A DNA stretch of 64,000 nucleotides from an uncultured Fidelibacterota bacterium. GTDB lineage: Bacteria > Fidelibacterota > Marinisomatia > Marinisomatales > TCS55. Below the pieces are notes generated by a model that was not told the origin of the DNA, searched no databases, and saw only the letters and a list, made by a program, of their open reading frames with translations. The translations under genes and the position numbers were made by a program. Shown piece by piece: positions 40,271-50,127 of this stretch. Location of the stretch: the NCBI GenBank assembly GCA_902581045.1, contig CACHMU010000001.1:17676-81675 (forward strand), in the 5' to 3' direction. The stretch's first letter is position 1. Each line of letters begins with the position of its first letter.

Positions 40271-42337
40271 ATGAGAACCTTTAATATGACAAAAAATAAT
40301 TTTAAGCATAGTATCTATATTTTATTTTTTACTTTTTCGGGTTTAGCTTTTGGGCAGTCTTTGCAAGAACTTCAAAAACTAAAAGCTGAATACGAGAAAT
40401 TTAAAGAAAATCAAAATCAAACTATTATTCCAGGAGCTAATTTAGACCAAATGGATCCTTCTATTAGTTCGCCTCGCACTGCAACGATAACTCCTTTAAA
40501 TAACCAATTTACTCTAGTTGATACAGCAGATAATTTTCTCAGTCATTTTGGTTATGATTTTTTTGTTAGAAGAGACACCATTTCATTTTGGGAGAACCTT
40601 CCTATTCCTTCAGGATATTTATTAGGCCCCGGGGACGAAGTTATAATCTCAATATGGGGTGAAACAGAATTTCAACTTGATTATGTGATTTCCAGAGATG
40701 GCACGATTTATGATGAAAAAGTTGGTCGGCTGAATCTGACAGGCAAAACACTTGACGAGGCTAATGATTACTTAAAATTACAGTTTGGTCGAGTCTACTC
40801 AACTTTAAAAGGTAGGACTCCAACGACTTTTATAGATATTTCTATTGGAACACTCAGATTAATTAATGTAAATATTGTTGGAGAGGTAGCGTATCCAGGG
40901 GTATACCCTGTTCACCCATTTTCTAATATTATAACAGCACTTATTCAAGCTGGGGGGGTAGATACAACGGGTAGTCTAAGAAAAATTAAATTAAAACGTG
41001 CTAAAGAAAATGATATTTATTTTGATTTATATGATTATTTATTAAAAGGTAATATTCCAAATGATATTCAACTTCGGGATCAAGATATAATAGTTGTCCC
41101 AACAAGGAAATCAACTATTACCATTGATTCTTCAGTAGTTAGGCCTGGAATTTATGAGTCCATTGTTGGTGAATCAGTAAAAGAACTTATTGATTATGCT
41201 GGCGGACTAAAGCCAAGCGCTTCACCTGTAATTACATTAAAGAGGATTCAGCCTATTAAAAAAGACCCAACTTCTGAGCCAAATATTGAAAATTATTATA
41301 TTAATTATCAAAATAGTGACTTAACTCGCATAGAAAACGGTGATAGCCTGATAGTTAGAAATATGTTTTATAGCTCAAAGCAGGTTGAAATAATTGGGCA
41401 AGTTAAAAGACCGGGTATCTATCCCTTTTATAAAGGAATGACTTTGAAGAATTTAATAAAGTTAGGTGGTGGTTTCGGTGACACTACTTTTGTTAAGTCA
41501 ATTTATATGAAAAGCGCTGAAATAGTTAGACGTGATCCAAACAGTCCTTATGAACAGGTCATTAATATCAACTTGGAAAAGTTCATCGTTGGGAATGATG
41601 ATTTAGAATTACAAAATTTAGACAGATTCGTCGTTCATGCAAATCGAAATTTTTTTGAAAAGAAAAATGTCCAAATTCTTGGTGAAGTTAATATTCCCGG
41701 CTCATATCCTTTAATACGTGAAAAAGAGACTTTAAGGTCATTAATTGATCGTGCAGGCGGTATGACAAAAAAAGCTCTTAAAGATGGTGTTTCTATATAT
41801 CGAGATAAAAAATATGTTGAAAAAGGACTGTCAAAAGATCCAACTAGTCAAACTTATCAGCCATTTATGCAGGCCAATCCTAATATTATTCCGAACACTC
41901 CCTTAGAGCTTGATGATGGTGAAATTGAAGAAAAATGGATTAGGGTAGCTTGGGAAAATGAAAATGTTAGATTAATGCCAGGCGATAGCGTTATAATTAG
42001 AGAAGAAACAGGGACTATAAATATTTCTGGAGAAGTTTATAACCCAGGATTAATAGAATATCAAAAAGGAAAAAGTCTTCGTGAATATATTAATTTAGCT
42101 GGAGGAGTTACATTATCTGGTGATAAAAATGATGTGATTGTTATTTATGCAAATGGAGTTGTAATCCCCAAAAAATTCATGAGATCCCCTAAAGTATTAG
42201 ACGGCTCTACTATAATTGTAAATCAGAAAGAACTTAAAGAGCCTTTTGACATAACTGGGTTTGCATCATCGCTACTATCAATAATTTCAACTACAGTAAC
42301 TATTTTAGTTTTATCAAAACAACTTGAATCAGGATAA
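40271..42337 (+). CDS. Wza-like polysaccharide export protein with multiple SLBB domains
   Basis: LLGPGDEVIISIWGETEFQLDYVISRDGTIYDEKVGRLNLTGKTLDEA, then repeated SLBB-type segments (ILGEVNIPGSYPLIREKETLRSLIDRAGG). Confidence 0.92.
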   Translation: MRTFNMTKNNFKHSIYILFFTFSGLAFGQSLQELQKLKAEYEKFKENQNQTIIPGANLDQMDPSISSPRTATITPLNNQFTLVDTADNFLSHFGYDFFVRRDTISFWENLPIPSGYLLGPGDEVIISIWGETEFQLDYVISRDGTIYDEKVGRLNLTGKTLDEANDYLKLQFGRVYSTLKGRTPTTFIDISIGTLRLINVNIVGEVAYPGVYPVHPFSNIITALIQAGGVDTTGSLRKIKLKRAKENDIYFDLYDYLLKGNIPNDIQLRDQDIIVVPTRKSTITIDSSVVRPGIYESIVGESVKELIDYAGGLKPSASPVITLKRIQPIKKDPTSEPNIENYYINYQNSDLTRIENGDSLIVRNMFYSSKQVEIIGQVKRPGIYPFYKGMTLKNLIKLGGGFGDTTFVKSIYMKSAEIVRRDPNSPYEQVININLEKFIVGNDDLELQNLDRFVVHANRNFFEKKNVQILGEVNIPGSYPLIREKETLRSLIDRAGGMTKKALKDGVSIYRDKKYVEKGLSKDPTSQTYQPFMQANPNIIPNTPLELDDGEIEEKWIRVAWENENVRLMPGDSVIIREETGTINISGEVYNPGLIEYQKGKSLREYINLAGGVTLSGDKNDVIVIYANGVVIPKKFMRSPKVLDGSTIIVNQKELKEPFDITGFASSLLSIISTTVTILVLSKQLESG

Positions 42338-42346
42338 AATTGTTAA

Positions 42347-43786
42347 ATGAAATTTAGTGACTTTGAACAATTAATGTCTGAAAAGGGTGTTTTTACATTA
42401 GCTGAAATTGCCCGCAAATTAAATACTACCCCACAAGCAGTATCTAATTGGAAAGCGCGCAATCAAGTGCCATTTCATATTGTTGCTAGAATTAAAGAAA
42501 AATCAATAGAAGCAGTAGGCACATCTCAATTAAATAGTCCTAGTTCACTGGCATTAATCCAACAAGAATCAATAAATTTTTCTCAAATTCTGTTAATTAT
42601 CGCAGAGCAATTAAAATTAATTGCAATTATTTGTTTTATATCGGTTTTTATAACTTTTACTTATGTTAAGTTTATTAAGCAGCCTCTATATGTTAGCAAA
42701 GCTACAGTTTTGTTGCCGGAAGAGAATAATATGAATCTGGGAGGATTGGCGGGTTTAGCTTCACAGTTTGGTGTCCAAGTCCCATCTGGAATGCAAGCCG
42801 ACTTATCTAGCCCAACATTATTCCCTGATTTGGTTAAAAGTAGAACTTTTGCAGAGAAAATTCTTGATAAAGAATTCTATGTTGCGAAGCATGATACCGT
42901 TAAATCTCTAATTGAGATATTGTCGGGAGGGAGTTACTCGAAAAAGGCGGATAAAAATATACTAATAGTAAATTCTATGGCTAGACTAAGTAAAATACTA
43001 AAATATGAAAAAAAGCTTACATCTCCATTTAGTATTTTAAGAGTAACCACCCCTGATGCATCATTTTCAAAGGCGCTTGCAGATACTGTCCTGATTGAAT
43101 TGGAAGCATTAAACTTATTTTACAAAAGTAAAGCAGTTAATGAAAAAATAAACTTTATTGATAACAGAATAAAATCAGTAGATAACGATTTAAAATTATC
43201 AGAGCAACGTCTCAAAATATTCAATGAGCGAAATCGTCAGATTTCGTCGCCTTCATTGCAGTTAGAGCAAGATCGTTTATCACGAGGATTAGAAATACAA
43301 AAGGGAATTTACTTAACTCTGCAGCAGCAGCTTGAGCTAGCCAAGATAGAAGAAATTCGTCAGACATCAGTGATGCAAATATTAGATTATCCACAATTAG
43401 CAATTGATGCAGATAATATTAATACAAGAATGAATTTAATCTTGGCAGTGATTATAGGGGTTTCACTTGGTGTTGGGATGGCTTTTGCAAGAAACTATAT
43501 TAATAATGATGATATCAGCGAAAGAAAACGAATTCGAAAAATTAAGTTGTTATTAAATGCAAAATTTAAAGATTTATTTAAAGATTATAGGGTCTCAGGA
43601 ATAATAAGTGTTTTCTTTTTAATTGGTTTACCGATAATATTAAGTAATCAATCTATCGATCCAGATTATTTTGGGATGTATTCAAAAAGGATTATGTTTA
43701 TTAATTCTATTTATGTTATTGTTTTTATTTTTTCATCTTGTCTTTATTTTTATTTGAAAACAAAGAATAAAAAACCAAAAAATTGA
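42347..43786 (+). CDS. Wzz-like chain-length determinant with N-terminal helix-turn-helix domain
   Basis: N-term FTLAEIARKLNTTPQAVSNWKARNQVPFHIVARIKEK (CI-repressor-like HTH), then a TM helix and Wzz domain (KQPLYVSKATVLLPE), coiled coil, TM helices; no Walker motifs. Confidence 0.85.
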   Translation: MKFSDFEQLMSEKGVFTLAEIARKLNTTPQAVSNWKARNQVPFHIVARIKEKSIEAVGTSQLNSPSSLALIQQESINFSQILLIIAEQLKLIAIICFISVFITFTYVKFIKQPLYVSKATVLLPEENNMNLGGLAGLASQFGVQVPSGMQADLSSPTLFPDLVKSRTFAEKILDKEFYVAKHDTVKSLIEILSGGSYSKKADKNILIVNSMARLSKILKYEKKLTSPFSILRVTTPDASFSKALADTVLIELEALNLFYKSKAVNEKINFIDNRIKSVDNDLKLSEQRLKIFNERNRQISSPSLQLEQDRLSRGLEIQKGIYLTLQQQLELAKIEEIRQTSVMQILDYPQLAIDADNINTRMNLILAVIIGVSLGVGMAFARNYINNDDISERKRIRKIKLLLNAKFKDLFKDYRVSGIISVFFLIGLPIILSNQSIDPDYFGMYSKRIMFINSIYVIVFIFSSCLYFYLKTKNKKPKN

Positions 43787-43796
43787 TTTACTTACT

Positions 43797-45101
43797 ATGA
43801 AAAATTTTAAGGAATACTCAAACATAAATTTAGCAATCATAGGCCTAGGTTATGTTGGTTTGCCACTTGCTATTGAATTTAGCAAAAAATTTCAAACTAT
43901 TGGATTCGATATAAATGATAAAAGGATTGATGAATTAAATAAAGGTTTTGATAGAACATTGGAGGTAACCAAATCTAATTTAACCAATTCATCAATTAAT
44001 TTTTCATCTAACAAAGATGATTTAAATAATTCTAATGTATATATTGTCACTGTGCCAACGCCAGTCGATAAATTTAATAATCCTGATATGTTGCCACTTG
44101 CTAAAGCCAGTGAAATGGTAGGAAAAGCATTATCTAAAAATGATATTATTATTTTCGAATCCACTGTTTATCCAGGGGCTACTGAAGAATTTTGTGTGCC
44201 AATATTGGAAAAGAATTCAAACTTAAAATATAATATAGATTTTTATTGTGGATATAGTCCAGAAAGAATTAACCCAGGTGATAACAATCATACGCTTACA
44301 AATATAATTAAAATTACTTCTGGCTCTAATGCTGAGATTGCCAATTTTGTTGATGAATTATATAAAAGTATAATTACAGTTGAGACTCATAAAGCGTCGT
44401 CAATTAGAGTTGCAGAGGCGGCAAAAATAATTGAGAATATTCAAAGGGATGTAAATATTGCTTTAGTTAATGAATTGTCAATGATTTTTGATAAATTAAA
44501 CTTAGATACAGGTGAAATCTTAAATGCAGCTGGCACTAAATGGAATTTTTTAAAATTTTCTCCAGGTTTAGTGGGTGGACATTGCATAGGGGTTGATCCA
44601 TATTATCTAACCCATAAGGCTAAAGAGATTGGCTATAATCCTGAAATGATTTTAGCAGGCAGAAGAATAAATGATGGAATGGGAGAATATATTGCAAATT
44701 CAACAATTAATGAGATGGTTAAGCATGGAATAAATCCAATTAATTCAAAAGTTGCGGTATTTGGCTTAACTTTTAAAGAAAATTGCCCTGATTTAAGAAA
44801 TACAAAAGTAACAAGCATCATTGACCATCTAAAAAAATATAAATGTGATATTGTTATTACGGATGAATTTGCTGATAAGAAAGAAGCAAAAGAAGAATAT
44901 GGTATTGATTTATTAGATTTACAAAAAATTAAGAATCTTGATGTAATTATTTTATCTGTTGCCCATGAGAATTATTTAAATATCAAAAAATCTGATTGGG
45001 AAAATTTCTTTAAAGGCAAAGGTGTCTTAATAGATGTTAAATCTATTTTTGAAAAGGATTTTTTTGTTAACTCTAAGATGCTTAAACATTGGAGATTATG
45101 A
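43797..45101 (+). CDS. UDP-N-acetyl sugar 6-dehydrogenase (UDP-glucose/GDP-mannose dehydrogenase family)
   Basis: LAIIGLGYVGLPLAIEFSKKF, ESTVYPGATEEFC, GGHCIGVDPYYLTHKA, FGLTFKENCPDLRNTKV. Confidence 0.93.
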   Translation: MKNFKEYSNINLAIIGLGYVGLPLAIEFSKKFQTIGFDINDKRIDELNKGFDRTLEVTKSNLTNSSINFSSNKDDLNNSNVYIVTVPTPVDKFNNPDMLPLAKASEMVGKALSKNDIIIFESTVYPGATEEFCVPILEKNSNLKYNIDFYCGYSPERINPGDNNHTLTNIIKITSGSNAEIANFVDELYKSIITVETHKASSIRVAEAAKIIENIQRDVNIALVNELSMIFDKLNLDTGEILNAAGTKWNFLKFSPGLVGGHCIGVDPYYLTHKAKEIGYNPEMILAGRRINDGMGEYIANSTINEMVKHGINPINSKVAVFGLTFKENCPDLRNTKVTSIIDHLKKYKCDIVITDEFADKKEAKEEYGIDLLDLQKIKNLDVIILSVAHENYLNIKKSDWENFFKGKGVLIDVKSIFEKDFFVNSKMLKHWRL

Positions 45102-45141
45102 TAGATAAACTTTTTAATTTATTTAATTATTTGGGGTTGCT

Positions 45142-46095
45142 TTGAGAGTTTTAATTACGGGTGTAGCAGGATTCATTGGTTATCATTTAGCTAAATCCTT
45201 TTTAAGCGAGGGGATTGAAGTATGTGGTATCGATAATATTAATAATTATTATGATATAAATTTAAAAAAAGATCGTTTAAAGAATTTATCATCATATAAA
45301 AACTTTCTCTTTAAAAAGATTGATATGATTAATAAAGAATTACTTTCTAATACTTTTATTGATTATAAACCAACAAAAGTTATCAATCTTGCTGCGCAAG
45401 CTGGCGTACGTTATAGTATTGAAAACCCGTATGCTTATTTAGAATCAAATTTAATTGGATTTTTGAATATTATTGAATTATGTCGCCATAACAATGTAAA
45501 AGGATTGATTTATGCATCAAGCTCATCAGTTTATGGTTCAAATAAAAAAATACCCTTTTCAGTTGAAGATAGAGTTAGCAAACCTATTGCACTATATGGA
45601 GCAACAAAGCGAGCAAATGAGTTAATTGCTCATTCCTATTCGCATCTATATGATTTGCATACTACTGGCTTGAGATATTTTACTGCTTATGGCCCCTGGG
45701 GAAGACCAGACATGGCAATGTTTATTTTTGCAAGAAAAATTTTAAAAAATGAACCTATACCGATTTTCAATCATGGTAAAATGAGAAGAGATTTTACATA
45801 TATAGATGATATTATATCAGGAACCCGTAAAGCAGTAGAAAAAAATTATGAATGTGAAGTTTTTAATATAGGAAATAATAAAAGTGAAAAACTTATGGAT
45901 ATGATAGCGTTAATTGAAAAAGAGCTTGGACTTCAAGCAAAAAAAAGACTGTTACCAATTCAGCCTGGTGACATTCCTGAAAGTTTTGCAAATATTGAAA
46001 AATCAAAAAAAATGCTGGGATATAAACCTACCACAAATATAAATGAAGGAATTCAGCACTTTATTAGTTGGTATAAAGACTACTATAAAATATGA
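45142..46095 (+). CDS. NAD-dependent epimerase (UDP-glucuronate 4-epimerase-like)
   Basis: VLITGVAGFIGYHLAKSFL, LAAQAGVRYSIENPYAY, GLRYFTAYGPWGRPDMA; TTG start. Confidence 0.92.
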   Translation: MRVLITGVAGFIGYHLAKSFLSEGIEVCGIDNINNYYDINLKKDRLKNLSSYKNFLFKKIDMINKELLSNTFIDYKPTKVINLAAQAGVRYSIENPYAYLESNLIGFLNIIELCRHNNVKGLIYASSSSVYGSNKKIPFSVEDRVSKPIALYGATKRANELIAHSYSHLYDLHTTGLRYFTAYGPWGRPDMAMFIFARKILKNEPIPIFNHGKMRRDFTYIDDIISGTRKAVEKNYECEVFNIGNNKSEKLMDMIALIEKELGLQAKKRLLPIQPGDIPESFANIEKSKKMLGYKPTTNINEGIQHFISWYKDYYKI

Positions 46096-46123
46096 TAGAT
46101 TTTTTTATTAGTAAGGAGAAAAT

Positions 46124-47068
46124 ATGAAAGTATTAGTTACAGGGGGAAATGGCCTGATTGGGAAATCTGTTATAAATGAATTATTAAGTCAGAACATTTC
46201 AGTTAGATCAATGGATCTGTCAAAAAATAATTCAGAAAATATTGAAAACTTTGTTGGAAGTATTCTAGATGTAAATAATGTTAATGAAGCAGTTAGAGGG
46301 TGTGATGCTGTAATTCACCTTGCCGCTAAGTTAGGAGTGAAAAGAACCGAAACACATAGATTGGAAACTTTGAATTTAAATATTCAAGGTACTGTAAATA
46401 TTTTAGAAGCAGCAGTGAAAAATAATATTGATAAAGTAATTTTTACATCCTCATCAGAGATCTATGGTGATCAATCAGTTGATTTTATATCTGAAACATG
46501 TCCAAGAAACCCTAAATCTATATATGGCGTTACAAAGTTGGCATCTGAGGAGTATATGGAAGCATATTATGGATATTATAATCTTAATTATTCAATATTG
46601 CGATATTTTAATGTTTATGGACCAGGGCAAGTTGCAGAATTTGTTTTGCCAAGGTTTATTAAAGCTGCTATGGATAATAAATCACCTATAATTTATGGAG
46701 ATGGTAGCCAGGTAAGGAGTTTTTGTTATGTTGATGATATTGCTCGAGGAACAGCTTTGGCGCTTTTAAGTGATAAAGCAAACTTTGAGGTTTTCAATTT
46801 AGGAAACGACAAGGATAAGGTTACTATTTTAGAAGCAGCAAAAAAAGTGATTAAAGTTTCTGGTAAAGATTATTTGATTCCGGAGCTTATTTCATTTAAA
46901 GAGGCAGATAGAAGTACTGATAGAGATATTAGCAAAAGGGTTCCCGATATATCAAAAGCAAGGGAATTATTAGGTTACGAACCTATAGTATTTTTAGAAG
47001 AAGGAATTAAAAGAGTCATGGAAGATGGGGAAATACCACCAAGTTGGATAGATCCCATGGAGTATTAA
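46124..47068 (+). CDS. NAD-dependent epimerase/dehydratase
   Basis: VLVTGGNGLIGKSVI, HLAAKLGVKRTE, SSSEIYGD, YGVTK, LRYFNVYGPGQ. Confidence 0.9.
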   Translation: MKVLVTGGNGLIGKSVINELLSQNISVRSMDLSKNNSENIENFVGSILDVNNVNEAVRGCDAVIHLAAKLGVKRTETHRLETLNLNIQGTVNILEAAVKNNIDKVIFTSSSEIYGDQSVDFISETCPRNPKSIYGVTKLASEEYMEAYYGYYNLNYSILRYFNVYGPGQVAEFVLPRFIKAAMDNKSPIIYGDGSQVRSFCYVDDIARGTALALLSDKANFEVFNLGNDKDKVTILEAAKKVIKVSGKDYLIPELISFKEADRSTDRDISKRVPDISKARELLGYEPIVFLEEGIKRVMEDGEIPPSWIDPMEY

Positions 47069-47087
47069 TAGAATCAAAAAAAACTAT

Positions 47088-47753
47088 ATGCAGCCTCTTG
47101 TTTCTATTATTATACGCACATTTAATAATGAAAAAACTATCTTAAAAACAATAAATAGTGCTTTACTTCAGTCATACAAAAATTTAGAAATATTAGTTAT
47201 AAATGACGGGAGTACGGACAAAACTGATGAAATAATTAAATCTATTTCTGATAAAAGAATAAGTATAATTAACCAAGATAATTTAGGGCCTATTGATGCG
47301 GCCTATTCTGGAATTAATGCTTCTAAGGGAGAGTATCTTACATTTCTTGATGCAGATGATGAGCTTTCCCCAGATTTAGTTAAACTTTTGTGCATGCCAT
47401 TGTTTGATAGTAATTATGGATTTTCATATTGTGATTATTTTGAAGTTAATAGAGAGAAAAAAACCAAGAAAAAAATTTCATTATCTAATTTTTTTAATAT
47501 TTTGGCTTGTGGGGTAGTATTTAAAAGAGAATTAATTAATACCATAGATTTTTGGGATAAAAATTTTACTCTGCCTGAGTATGATTTTATAATTAGGGTA
47601 TCAAAACACTTTGATGGTTTGCATGTTAGTGAGCCACTATATATTTATAATCGACATTCAAATTCAATGACAGCGAATAAAGATTTAGTTAAAAGAGCGA
47701 GGGGCGAGATTTTTGAGAAATATGGATATATTGATGGATTCAAAGATTACTAA
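47088..47753 (+). CDS. Family 2 glycosyltransferase
   Basis: VSIIIRTFNNEKTILKTINSALLQSYKNLEILVINDGSTDKT, TFLDADDELSP. Confidence 0.93.
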   Translation: MQPLVSIIIRTFNNEKTILKTINSALLQSYKNLEILVINDGSTDKTDEIIKSISDKRISIINQDNLGPIDAAYSGINASKGEYLTFLDADDELSPDLVKLLCMPLFDSNYGFSYCDYFEVNREKKTKKKISLSNFFNILACGVVFKRELINTIDFWDKNFTLPEYDFIIRVSKHFDGLHVSEPLYIYNRHSNSMTANKDLVKRARGEIFEKYGYIDGFKDY

Positions 47754-47778
47754 TTTTTTATAAAGATAGGGACTATTA

Positions 47779-48942
47779 ATGATTTCATATGGTAAACAAA
47801 CAATAGATAATTCAGATATAGAAGCGTTAATTAATATTTTAAACGGCGATTGGCTTTCGTCAGGACCTGCTGTAAGCAAATTTGAAGATGATTTAAATAA
47901 TTATTTTGGCTCTAACTCTGCATGTGCTGTCTCTAGTGGTACCGCAGCATTACATTTAACTGGCATGGCATTAGGATGGGAAGAAAATGATATAGTTCTT
48001 ACTTCTCCACTTACATTTTTGGCAACTGTAAATTCAATTATTTATTCTAATGCGACTCCTGATTTTATTGATATAGATCCTGCATCATTTACAATTGATT
48101 TAAATATTTTAGAAAAAAAAATCATTTCACTTAGAAAAGTTGGGAAGAATATCAAGGCTATAATAGGTATTGATTTTGCAGGTCATCCTTGTAATTGGGA
48201 GGGACTAAGATTTTTAGCTGACAAATATGAATTACAACTTGTAAATGATAATTGCCATGCGATGGGTGCCAAATATTGTTCAAAAAAAGAATATGCAGTT
48301 AGTTTTGCTGATGCTGTAACTCAGAGCTATCATCCTGTCAAGCATATTACAACAGGAGAAGGTGGTTGTATCCTTACAAATAATCAAGTTCTTGATGAAA
48401 AAGTAAGGAGATTGAGGAATCATGGTATGACCAAAGATAAGAATCAGTTAACAAAAAATGACGGGCAATGGTATTATGAAATGCCAGAACCAGGATTTAA
48501 TTATAGAATAACAGATTTTCAATCAGCTTTAGGTTCTAGTCAGTTGAAAAAATTAGATGATTTTGTAAAAAGAAGAATAGAAATCGCAACACAATATAAT
48601 GATTTATTTTCTCATCTTGAGCTTATTTCAACGCCTATAGTTGACAATAAAGTATCTCACGCATATCATCTTTATCCATTGTTAATAGATTTTCAAAAAT
48701 TGAAAATAAATAAAAAAACATTATTTGATAAATTACTCAAGAATAAAATAAGTCTTCAGGTTCACTATATACCGGTTCATCTTCAACCATACTATCAAAC
48801 TAATTTTGGGTTTAAATATGGAGATTTTCCAGTTGCTGAAGACTATTATTTTAGAGAAATATCATTACCGATTTATCCTAAGCTATTAGATGATGAAGTA
48901 AGCTTCGTAGCAAAAAAAATTATAGATATAATAAATATATGA
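47779..48942 (+). CDS. PseC-like UDP-sugar aminotransferase (DegT/DnrJ/EryC1 family)
   Basis: MISYGKQTIDNSDIEALINILNGDWLSSGPAVSKFE, SYHPVKHITTGEGGCI. Confidence 0.9.
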   Translation: MISYGKQTIDNSDIEALINILNGDWLSSGPAVSKFEDDLNNYFGSNSACAVSSGTAALHLTGMALGWEENDIVLTSPLTFLATVNSIIYSNATPDFIDIDPASFTIDLNILEKKIISLRKVGKNIKAIIGIDFAGHPCNWEGLRFLADKYELQLVNDNCHAMGAKYCSKKEYAVSFADAVTQSYHPVKHITTGEGGCILTNNQVLDEKVRRLRNHGMTKDKNQLTKNDGQWYYEMPEPGFNYRITDFQSALGSSQLKKLDDFVKRRIEIATQYNDLFSHLELISTPIVDNKVSHAYHLYPLLIDFQKLKINKKTLFDKLLKNKISLQVHYIPVHLQPYYQTNFGFKYGDFPVAEDYYFREISLPIYPKLLDDEVSFVAKKIIDIINI

Positions 48943-49637
48943 ATGTGGCCGTAATACCAGCTCGAGGTGGCAGCAAGCGAATTAAGCGAAAAAATATAAA
49001 AAATTTTTGCGGTCAACCAATGATTTATTGGCCAATTAAAAAAGCAGAAAAAAGTAATATTTTTGAAAAAATAATTATTTCAACAGATGATTCAGAAATA
49101 GCAAAAATATCTGAATCTTTTGGAGCTGAAGTCCTTTTTAAAAGACCAAAAGCTTTATCAGATGATAATACTGAAATTTCTGAAGTATTGTCACATGCTG
49201 TCACATGGATGACTGAAAATAAGTTGAATCCTAAAGCAGTATGCTGTATTTATCCAACTTCAGTATTTTTTTCAACTGAGGATTTATCCAAAGGATTTGA
49301 TATGCTAAATACTGGTAAATGGGAATTCACTTTCTCGGTAACTGATTTTGATTATCCAATTTTTAGATCTTTTGAACACAGTTCTAAAAAAGGAATACAA
49401 ATGTTTTTCCCTCAACATTACCATTCTCGATCTCAAGATTTACCCGTAGCCTTGCATGATGCTTCTCAATTTTATTGGGGGACAGCTAATGCTTGGATAA
49501 AAAAGTTAAAAATTTTTGAAAAACATTCTTTTCCTATAAAAATTCCAAGATGGAGAGTTCAGGATATTGATACACATGATGATTGGAAAAGAGCCGAATT
49601 TATTTTTAATTCGCTTAAGAGTAATTTGACAGCATAA
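48939..49637 (+). CDS. PseF-like CMP-sugar (pseudaminate) cytidylyltransferase
   Basis: VAVIPARGGSKRIKRKNIKNFCGQPMIYWPIKKA, CCIYPTSVFFS, DIDTHDDW. Confidence 0.9.
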   Translation: MNVAVIPARGGSKRIKRKNIKNFCGQPMIYWPIKKAEKSNIFEKIIISTDDSEIAKISESFGAEVLFKRPKALSDDNTEISEVLSHAVTWMTENKLNPKAVCCIYPTSVFFSTEDLSKGFDMLNTGKWEFTFSVTDFDYPIFRSFEHSSKKGIQMFFPQHYHSRSQDLPVALHDASQFYWGTANAWIKKLKIFEKHSFPIKIPRWRVQDIDTHDDWKRAEFIFNSLKSNLTA

Positions 49638-49656
49638 AGCTTCTTGCAGTGATCTA

Positions 49657-50124
49657 ATGGATACTCAGTTTTCATTAAGGAAAGTCTTAATTAAAGATGA
49701 AAAATTAATATTAAGTTGGGCTAACGACCCAGTTGTTAGAAAAGGTTCATTTAATCATTCTGTCATTACTGAAAATGAGCATCATAATTGGTTTATTAAT
49801 AAGCTAGAGGATGAAAATGTTTTAATGTGGATTTTTGAGGTTAATCAGAAACCATCTGGCCTAGTACGATTTGAAAAAAGTTCTAAAGAGAAAGCTGTCA
49901 TTAGTTATCAGATTGCTAAATCTTCAAGAGGTAAAAAACTTGCCTCTGTGATGTTAAAGCTATCAATAAAAGAATTAAAAAAGTTTTGGGGAGACATAAA
50001 AATATTAGCATTTACTCTACCAAAAAACTTAGCTTCAGTTAAATCCCTGGAAAAGGCTGGCTTCAAAATAATAAGTAAATTAAAAAATCAAATTTCTTTA
50101 GAATATAAAAATCAGGCTATATAA
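49657..50124 (+). CDS. GNAT N-acetyltransferase (PseH-like position)
   Basis: LRKVLIKDEKLILSWANDPVVRKGSFN, ISYQIAKSSRGKKLASVMLKLSI, AGFK. Confidence 0.8.
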   Translation: MDTQFSLRKVLIKDEKLILSWANDPVVRKGSFNHSVITENEHHNWFINKLEDENVLMWIFEVNQKPSGLVRFEKSSKEKAVISYQIAKSSRGKKLASVMLKLSIKELKKFWGDIKILAFTLPKNLASVKSLEKAGFKIISKLKNQISLEYKNQAI

Positions 50125-50127
50125 TCC

